Part shown: positions 18,497 through 24,891 of the stretch, one piece after another | Layout of the letters: each line of letters opens with the position of its first letter | Position numbering within the stretch: position 1 is the stretch's first letter | Origin: Priapulus caudatus | Lineage: Eukaryota > Priapulida > Priapulimorpha > Priapulimorphida > Priapulidae | Length of the DNA: 24,891 nucleotides | Reading direction: 5' to 3' | Assembly: GCF_000485595.1 (NCBI RefSeq) | Contig: NW_014577109.1 | Location: forward strand, 518,883 to 543,773 | Translations under genes and position numbers: made by a program | Notes under the pieces: model-generated | What the model saw: only the letters and a program-made list of their open reading frames with translations | Told to the model about the DNA's origin: nothing | Databases searched by the model: none

Positions 18497-19875
18497 CATA
18501 GATAGAGTGACGGAAAGCGAGAATGAGAGCGAGAGCGACAACGAGAGTAGTGACGTAACCTGCCACAAGCTTTCTTCCACTCTCCCAAGCCAAGCTCCAA
18601 GCTTTGTTCCCTACTCGGAAAGGGAGCAGTCTCTTTTTTTCTGTAACAGGTGCGTGGAGGAGCTTCCAGGTGTCTCTCGAACACATAGGCTTCTTTCTAA
18701 CGTTTCGGGCATGAGAGCACCTGACGAATTAATTAACCCTGTACAAAAACCGACGAAGCCATGTTAACAGCCGGGCACGAGTGGCAACTCCCCCTCAGCT
18801 ATAGACGTGAGCGAGTATGCCCACGTTCCATTGCCATGACTGTTTCTACCCGGAGGGGGCGCTGGTGCTGTTACGGCCTATACAAACATACCGCCAAATT
18901 TAGAAACAGCTGGCAGCAGACTGGCACGCGTCATCGTGCTACGTTAGCCGCCTTCACTGCTGGAAACACCGCCTCCAAAAACTTCCACGTCAGTTATCGC
19001 GCCAGCCATTCCAAGAAAACTGATACATTGACGACACGCGTAAAATTCGCATCGGGTATTGTGTTCGCAATTCGCATTGTCCCCCGTGCATTCATGTTCC
19101 CGAATACAGATGGCGGATCACTCTCTCTACACGTGTCCTAATCCATCATCGTCACATTTCTATGCACACGTGCATGAATGATTTATCGATCGCAGCTATT
19201 AATAGCGTCACGTGGTTTCCATACGCCCTATTGCATGCACTGATATTGTCAACTAAATGTTCGTGACGTTTCAGTAGTTCCACTGTTATTTGCATTACCA
19301 CTGCACCACTTGCATTTACCATTGGCACCATTTGCACCTACACTGTAGGGCACTTTTACCGCTGCCCTAATTAAAAATTCACATTCATATTGATATAGCA
19401 TCATATATCATAGAAACGGCATGTGAAAAGCCTGCACTGACATAGATAGAGCTAACACCATATTATAATATAAACTATCTCCCTAGCCTCTCCCAATCTT
19501 TCGCCAATAATCACCCTGTTTAGAATATAAGATGCCAGGAATATAATGGAACTTAACATTTCTGGGCTATACTGAAACGCTAGTATATCCAAAATATAAA
19601 TACCAATTATAAGCACACCTTTCACAACATCACAAATATTGTACTATGCCACCACCTCCAATGGCCTATATTTCCAACATCACGAAAACAAAATAAAAAC
19701 CAAAAGCAACTAAACAAAAGTAAAATAAACAAGTTTTACAATAAATTGCTCCTAATAACCACTAAGTCCTCATTGTTGTAAACACTATAAATTAGTACGC
19801 AGCATTTATGACGATTAACATAACTAACATAAATATAATAGTAAAAAGGCTAGAATAATAAATAATAACTATAGA
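18497..19875. other. Unique sequence, AT-rich and G-poor on the right
   Basis: No gene recognised. Frames at 18507-18767 and 18761-19141 (+) and 19152-19337 (-) have no known motif. A strong acceptor-like TTTTTTTCTGTAACAG occurs at 18633-18648 without supported exon context. From about 19440 to 19870 the + strand is rich in A and C and poor in G. Confidence 0.45.
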
Positions 19876-19892
19876 GCACTCGGAGAGCACAG

Positions 19893-20329
19893 ACCTCCGC
19901 CAAGGCAGCTGAATTCTCTCACTGTGAACATTTTTATTAATTAATTAATTAAATAATGATTTGAATCCGGATCACCACGAAAATGTAATCAATTCTAAGT
20001 TACCCCATTTCTGACCTATCCTGAAAATTTAATTAATTAATTAATTGGATCCGGATCACCACCAAAATGTAATCAATTCTAAGTTACCCCATTTCTGACC
20101 TATCCTGAAAATTTTATTAATTAATTAATTAATTAATTAATTGGATCCGGATCACCACCAAAATCTAATCAATTCTAAGTTAGCCCATTTCTGACCTATC
20201 CTGAAAATTTTATGACAATCCGTCCATAACTTTTTTAGTTAGGCTGTACACAAAGAAACAAACGCACAAACCCACAAACCAACAAACGCCGGTGAAAACA
20301 TAACCTCCTGCCAACCCCTTGGCGGAGGT
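19893..20329. mobile_element. Interspersed repeat with 13-bp inverted ends (retroelement-tail-like)
   Basis: ACCTCCGCCAAGG at 19893-19905 and its exact complement CCTTGGCGGAGGT at 20317-20329 bound the repeat. The text CGCCGGTGAAAACATAACCT before the right end and TGACAATCCGTCCATAACTT (20212-20231) look like a dispersed repeat I recall from many invertebrate genomes, where it is often attached to RTE-like non-LTR retroelements. That recollection is not verified. Three tandem copies of a ~69-bp core lie inside. No protein-coding part remains and no TSD is evident. Confidence 0.6.
19966..20210 (+). repeat. Three tandem internal units with variable (TTAA)n linkers
   Basis: Each unit begins TCCGGATCACCAC (19966, 20050, 20146) and ends CTGACCTATCCTGAAAATTT. 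The periods are 84 and 96 bp and differ because the (TTAA)n linker between units varies in length. The cores differ by only a few bases. Confidence 0.9.
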
Positions 20330-21069
20330 AATAAAAGCTCGAATATAGGACTCAATTAACTACCATAGTATTAAAGCAAGTAGACGCGCACATGTCGTGC
20401 CTGACCTGCACGCAGAAATATACTAAATCAGCACCCCAGGCCCCAAAATAATTATTTGGAGGTTATGATTTACTTACAGACACACAAAACCTACACATCT
20501 TTGTTTTCAGAAATACAAAAGACAATTTACAAATATCAATCGACAAGTGCAAACAGCACGGCAGGAAACCACGAAATCATTTCGGGCAGATTTTAGTCTA
20601 GACAGTTCTTTTGGGCCATGAACAGTTGAGAATATGGTTATGTCTAGGGTGCTATTTACAAACTCTTACATATAAGGTTTCCAAGTGTAAATCACTGCCA
20701 GCCAAGTCGGCCACAAGCCCCCCTATTGCCATGGGTAATTTAATCGGCCACCCACCAGATGGCTCCACCAGTACACTACCAGATAATATTCAGGAAACGG
20801 CAGTGCTGCCACTAGTGCAGTCGCTTTTATGTATTCAAATGGACCATACATCGAATATAGAGTATGTGTAAATAGCTCAGACACAAATGCCCTGTTTCCT
20901 ATTGAGTTACATTTCATTGCAAACACATTTAAAGGATGATCTGTCCAAGTAAGAAATCAATCAAGTTATCTTATTCTTTTTATTTCTTTGGGAGGTGGGG
21001 GCGGATGATAAAATTATCTTGATACTTTTTAAAGTGTTCCTCACTTTCAAAAAGTAAATTTTTCTTCAG
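20330..21069. other. Unique sequence, no gene recognised
   Basis: AT-rich with no tandem or inverted repeats. It holds a CTCF-like word CCACCAGATGGCTCC at 20752-20766. The + frame 20611-20871 and the minus frame 20723-20926 are unrecognised. The stretch just before 21069 looks like the 3' end of an intron. Confidence 0.45.
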
Positions 21070-21152
21070 GGTGCAGGATCACGCAGGTATTAGGAGAGTC
21101 GGTGCTGGCAGAAACAGTGGCGCCATCTTTCAGCTGAGCGCGTCACTGGCTG
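21070..21152 (+). other. Candidate 83-bp internal exon (unconfirmed)
   Basis: Preceded by a pyrimidine-rich AAATTTTTCTTCAG and followed by GTAAGAAG, a good acceptor and donor pair. Reading from the second base, all codons are open and give a Gly/Arg/Ala-rich peptide that I do not recognise. The first frame has an early TAG and the third a TGA near the end. The length is not a multiple of three. It could be a coding or non-coding exon, or chance. Confidence 0.25.
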
Positions 21153-23295
21153 GTAAGAAGCCGTGTCTCATCTGACATGTGGCGGCGCAGGAAGTGCTGT
21201 CCTCATCAGCTGGGCAGGCATCTCTCAACACTCCGCATCACGCAGCCAGACAGAAGTCGCTCGTTAGACGAACAAAAACAAAAACGCACTTCATCGAAGT
21301 CGGTTTCATGGCAGCCGATTCACCTCGCGATGCAGGCAGCTGCCGTGAGAGCACGTTGCCTGCTCGCAGACGCGCCGAATCCCCACGGTGGGCCGCTAGA
21401 TGGGGTGAGCATCCAAAATCGCGAGGAGCCGAGCCACGAGCGAACGAATGGTGGGTCGCTCGCAGCGTCTCGAAACACGATAGCGCGCGAGTCGACGAGA
21501 TGCCGACAGACGATGCTGTCTTTACGATCGCGATCAACGAAATTGTTTTCCGGCTTTCAAACTGTTGGCTTCGCGCAATCTGCACTGTGCTAGAATGTAC
21601 GGGAGAACAGAAATGCAATAGAAATAATGGAGTTATCACACATACACACAAAAGTGCTGAACAGTCCATCGAATGATACCTAAGATGAATTCGACTAGAG
21701 GGTCTATCTGCGAGCAGAACTCCTACGATAGGGAGCCGTGGGTTTTTCAGGTTTTGTGCATTGCTTAAACCAAGGGCCTGAGCATTTGTCTAGAACTCAC
21801 AACCAGCACTACTCGAGACTTCAAAGGGCTTCATTGCATTGAACGCTGAGAGAGCCTAGCTCCTACTGAATGCATCGCCTCGGCTAAAGATAGCAACCTG
21901 GGAAACCAGAGTCGCACGAGCCCACTGGTTCCACGGCAGGCCACTGTATAGTTTGCTTAAGTTCTCCGACTCTCTCAAAGACATTTAGATTTGCCCTTTG
22001 CCTACATGCACCCCGGAAGACCGCTGTTTATTATACAGCTGTATTAGCAACCGGCCAGACTTAGTCGGGGTTCTGAAGCAATTTACATTCATATTATAAG
22101 CTAGTCACGGGAGATCATAACAAAATCGTGCACAAACAGGCACGCCATGGCGTATCGCCGACACATACTGCCGTAAAACTTTACACGCGAAGACTATCTC
22201 GTCGTCTTTCTTACATTCTTCTAACCGGACGGTCTGCACAACTTGTATGTAGTAGTTTACGGCTTAGTTCTGAAGTATCGCACATCCCTCATGCCAGTAC
22301 CAAGCTTACATGTGCATACACACGTGGCCTACCCACGCGCAAACATTCCTACTTAGTGATGAATTAAAAATAAGTCGCTGCTAAAAAATGGTTTCCCCCA
22401 CTGTTACCACTCAGTCTAGGCTTCAGCCTCACTTGGAATCTACTGATGAAAGACGAACATATGAGACATATTGCCTGCTCACCTTTGACATCAACACATG
22501 AGCTTGCATAGAAATGTCTCGAAAGATACTATCTATGTACGTGTTTCAGACTTTCAGTGCTCATCACATGTATGTCGGTGGTTGTCGACTGGTATCATCG
22601 AAATAAGTCTCAAAACTCGATGTTTCATCACAAACGACGGCTAAAAACAGAGAGACTGGTTCTTAACAACCGCCGCTGTGTGTTGTTTTATGGATAGTAT
22701 TTTCAAGCTTCGCGTATTACTCACTGATTATACACTGGTCTCCACCCGCAAACAGCAGCTCAGGCGGATTAAACTGGAGCGGCGCTATAGATGTTTTTGT
22801 AACAATTACGCACTTATAACTGGAAATGGGGCCGTTGTCAGAAAAATAACAAGGAGTTATGGTATATTTAAGTCGAAAATGTCATGAAGTGGAGAGCGAT
22901 GCAAAAGTTATGACATTTGAGCGTGAAACTTGAACTGCTGTTTTTAACAGGGTACAGTGTACACACTTTTTGGCGGTTCACAACGTGTTTGTCCCCCCAG
23001 CCTCCATCTCCTACGACATTTGTACAAAACCAGTAACTGGAAATCGTACGGAAAAAACACAATGCCCAGTCACGCCCAAGCGCATGCGTAGATGACGACA
23101 GAGAACATCCTATGTGTCACTTAAATCATGACTAAGCATTTATTGTTATTTAAACGACCGTCTAACTCACTTCAACCCATTGAATGAGTAACAAGGAAGT
23201 AAACTGAGGTTGCTGACGACAGAACAGAACTATAAAGAAACTCAGCTCCTGCTTGCAAACTGTAGTATGTTTTGCTTGCATGCCAACTACGGACC
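21153..23295. other. Unique sequence, CpG-rich at the left, no gene recognised
   Basis: 21180-21560 is GC- and CpG-rich and open in two + frames (21177-21593, 21179-21676) and one minus frame (21238-21669). This pattern usually reflects stop-codon scarcity, and none of the frames resembles a family. Around 22877-22918 AAATGTCAT and ATGACATTT form a short inverted pair. The text around 22790-22920 reads like an old dispersed repeat, but I cannot name it. Confidence 0.4.
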
Positions 23296-23303
23296 TGTGA
23301 AGT

Positions 23304-23847
23304 CTATAGGCGCGTTCACACGGACGTTTTTAGCCCGAGCCTAATTAGGGCCGCGCCAAATTTGGCTCGAGCCGAGCGTTCACACGGACGGTTTTTCGGG
23401 GCTGTGCCGATCGAGTTAGCACGAGCCAATTTGGTCCCATCGAAAACGTCTGACCAGGCCCGAGCCAAATTTTAGCACCAGCTAAATCGGTAGAGCGGTA
23501 GATGCCACGAGTGTCGAACGTGTATTTCGACGAAATATAGTCCAAAACAGTATAAAAAATTCGAAAAATTTGATCAGGATGCATGTTTTCATGCAAGATT
23601 AATAATTGAACTCGGAACAGAAGTAAACACCGAATCGTACAAAATGCCATCTCGCGACATACTGCCAAGGTATCTGTGAGATATTTGTGCAATAAAATTT
23701 ATTTGAATTTGAATTTGAATTTGACAGACAGTATTCACTTGCGTACGTGTGAACGCTCCGACTCAAACCAGCCCGAGCCAAATTTAGCCTGAGCCAAATT
23801 TAGCCAATTTAGCTCGAGCCAAACCATTACCGTGTGAACGCGGTATA
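23304..23847. mobile_element. 544-bp inverted-repeat element with duplicated terminal motifs and 8-bp TSD
   Basis: The ends read TATAGGCGCGTTCACACGG and, in reverse complement, TATACCGCGTTCACACGG. The 8 bases TGTGAAGT abut both sides (23296-23303 and 23848-23855). The same motif GCGTTCACAC occurs a second time inside each end: 23312 and 23376 on the left, with complements at 23747 and 23832 on the right. Between them CGAGCC and CCAAATT words recur in both orientations. No transposase frame is visible. The 8-bp TSD suggests a non-autonomous hAT-like element; the superfamily is inferred. Confidence 0.75.
23691..23724 (+). repeat. AATAAA followed by (TTGAAT)n, LINE-tail-like
   Basis: AATAAAATTTA leads directly into four TTGAAT units. 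A polyadenylation signal followed by a short simple repeat is the usual 3' end of several non-LTR retroelement clades. No reverse-transcriptase remnant is recognisable upstream, so a retroelement insertion inside the 544-bp element is only suggested. Confidence 0.4.
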
Positions 23848-23855
23848 TGTGAAGT

Positions 23856-24689
23856 TTGACCTATGCCGAACCACAGAATTACAAGCTTACAACATTGCTT
23901 AGTAACAGTGGTGACTACTGGAAGCAATTTTACTATTTCAATAGTGTTGCGATGGTTGAAAGACTATTTACAATACTTGCAAGTACAGTACTACAATACT
24001 TTGCAGTAATTGAAAAATATTTGTGCTACTACTGCAATACTATTATTGTTTTATTAAATTGTAATAGGTATTATACCGTGAACTGTATTAAGCCTCGTAT
24101 TGCTTCACATTATTTACTAGATGGCACAGCGAGTGAACAAGCTAAGTCAACCATACATAGATTACCAAGACCAGTCAATTATTTAACACAATAACGAAAA
24201 TGTCGGTAATGGCTTACAGGCATAAAACATATCTTTAGCAGTAAACAAATTAACCTGGTGTTTTAATGTTGCAACCATCGAAAACTTTCTATTGTTCAGT
24301 GAACTATCAATGATAGTTATCGATGTTTTACTTTACCATCGATGCATTGCTAACAAGTCAAACACTGTTTCAGGTAGGTAGGCTGCGAGTGTATTAGCAA
24401 TGGTCTGCGATAATATTCAACAAATACCTGGACGATACATCACCGAAACGACCTTACACAGCAGCGTATTAACACAAATGCACATGCATGCATAAATCGA
24501 TCGTAAAAATGTGAGCATTGTGCATTATTAAAACGTTTTTTTTTACAATAAGTAGAGGAAATATGTTGGAATTTGCTACACACCAAATTAGAATTTATTC
24601 CTCTCAATTTCGCAATCCTGATAAAGAATTCATGACAAAATGCATATATACGCTACTACAGGCGGCGTTTTTGTTCGCTTGGAAATTTG

Positions 24690-24690
<1 letters not shown>
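23856..24690. other. AT-rich unique sequence, no gene recognised
   Basis: It contains a perfect 8-bp-arm palindrome AACTATCAATGATAGTT (24302-24318) amid several ATCGATG words (24280-24350). The + frame at 23856-24194 is unrecognised. Nothing else found. Confidence 0.45.
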
Positions 24691-24755
<65 letters not shown>

Positions 24756-24891
24756 CTCTCTCTCTCGTCTCATCGTCCCCTCTCTCTCTCGTCTAACAGT
24801 CTTCCCATCTCCTCTCTCTCTCGTCTCTCCCTCTCTCTCGGTCTCCTGTCTCTTTTTCTCTCTCTCTCTCCCGAGTCTCTCCTCTCTCTCA
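24691..24891. repeat. (CT)n microsatellite and CT-rich tract, running off the window
   Basis: About 50 bp of pure CT, then CTCG- and TCGTCTC-interrupted sequence to the last base. The true right end lies outside the window. Confidence 0.95.

Noticed and set aside
18633-18670. Acceptor-like TTTTTTTCTGTAACAG followed by a 20-base segment and GTGTCT
   Set aside because: The exon would be only 20 bases with a weak donor. No other support.
18129-18686. 185-codon minus frame of Ser-Ile-His-Pro repeats
   Set aside because: It is produced by the GGAT tetranucleotide array, which is open in every frame.
21177-21676. Three overlapping frames of 138-165 codons in a CpG-rich stretch
   Set aside because: Open in both orientations at once, which points to few stop codons in GC-rich DNA. 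None shows a known motif.
1-24891. CRISPR arrays, tRNA genes and rRNA genes
   Set aside because: I looked for regularly spaced repeats with unique spacers, for tRNA A and B box pairs with cloverleaf arms, and for rRNA-like conserved words, and found none. The spaced palindromes at 8.2-8.7 kb are in mirrored blocks inside a transposon and are not a CRISPR.

Overview
This 24.9-kb window looks like non-coding nuclear DNA from a eukaryote, most likely a metazoan. The signs are many long microsatellites and minisatellites, several short transposons bounded by inverted repeats and target-site duplications, and a short CCCTAA/TTAGGG-type telomere-like run. I found no long conserved open reading frame. 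CpG is not obviously depleted, which fits an invertebrate better than a vertebrate, but the species cannot be told from the sequence. I could not support any protein-coding gene, tRNA, rRNA or CRISPR array. The longest open frames are simple repeats read as protein (Ser-Leu, Ser-Ile-His-Pro, His-Thr or Arg-Glu runs) or frames I do not recognise.

Layout. 0-8 kb is mostly unique sequence with a 12-bp minisatellite at the left edge, GT/CA, trinucleotide and CT tracts, and a 60-bp perfect hairpin flanked by an 8-bp direct repeat (2067-2142). 8.2-10.8 kb is a transposon cluster: a 444-bp element full of palindromic sites (8240-8683), a GC-alternating minisatellite (8941-9210), a foldback element with 79-bp arms (9312-9607), and a 608-bp non-autonomous hAT element with a perfect 8-bp TSD (10148-10755). 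The hAT element sits inside an older tiny inverted-repeat element that has its own perfect 9-bp TSD (10073-10783). 11.08-11.75 kb is a polypurine block. At 13.21-13.50 kb a 274-bp foldback element with a perfect 9-bp TSD carries telomere-like repeats in its central spacer.

14-19.8 kb has few recognisable features: a degenerate inverted repeat, CT, GGAT and CCA tracts, and a 35-bp minisatellite at 16.8-17.3 kb. At 19.9-20.3 kb lies an interspersed repeat with 13-bp inverted ends and three tandem internal units. 21.07-21.15 kb has the best splice-bounded exon-like segment, but nothing confirms it. 23.3-23.85 kb is a 544-bp element with two concentric sets of the same terminal motif and an 8-bp TSD. 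The window ends inside a CT-rich tract.

The elements do not form a pathway. The biological content is a record of repeated insertion by short cut-and-paste elements with 8-9-bp TSDs (hAT-like or Mutator-like). The most unusual is the telomere-repeat-bearing foldback element at 13.2-13.5 kb.
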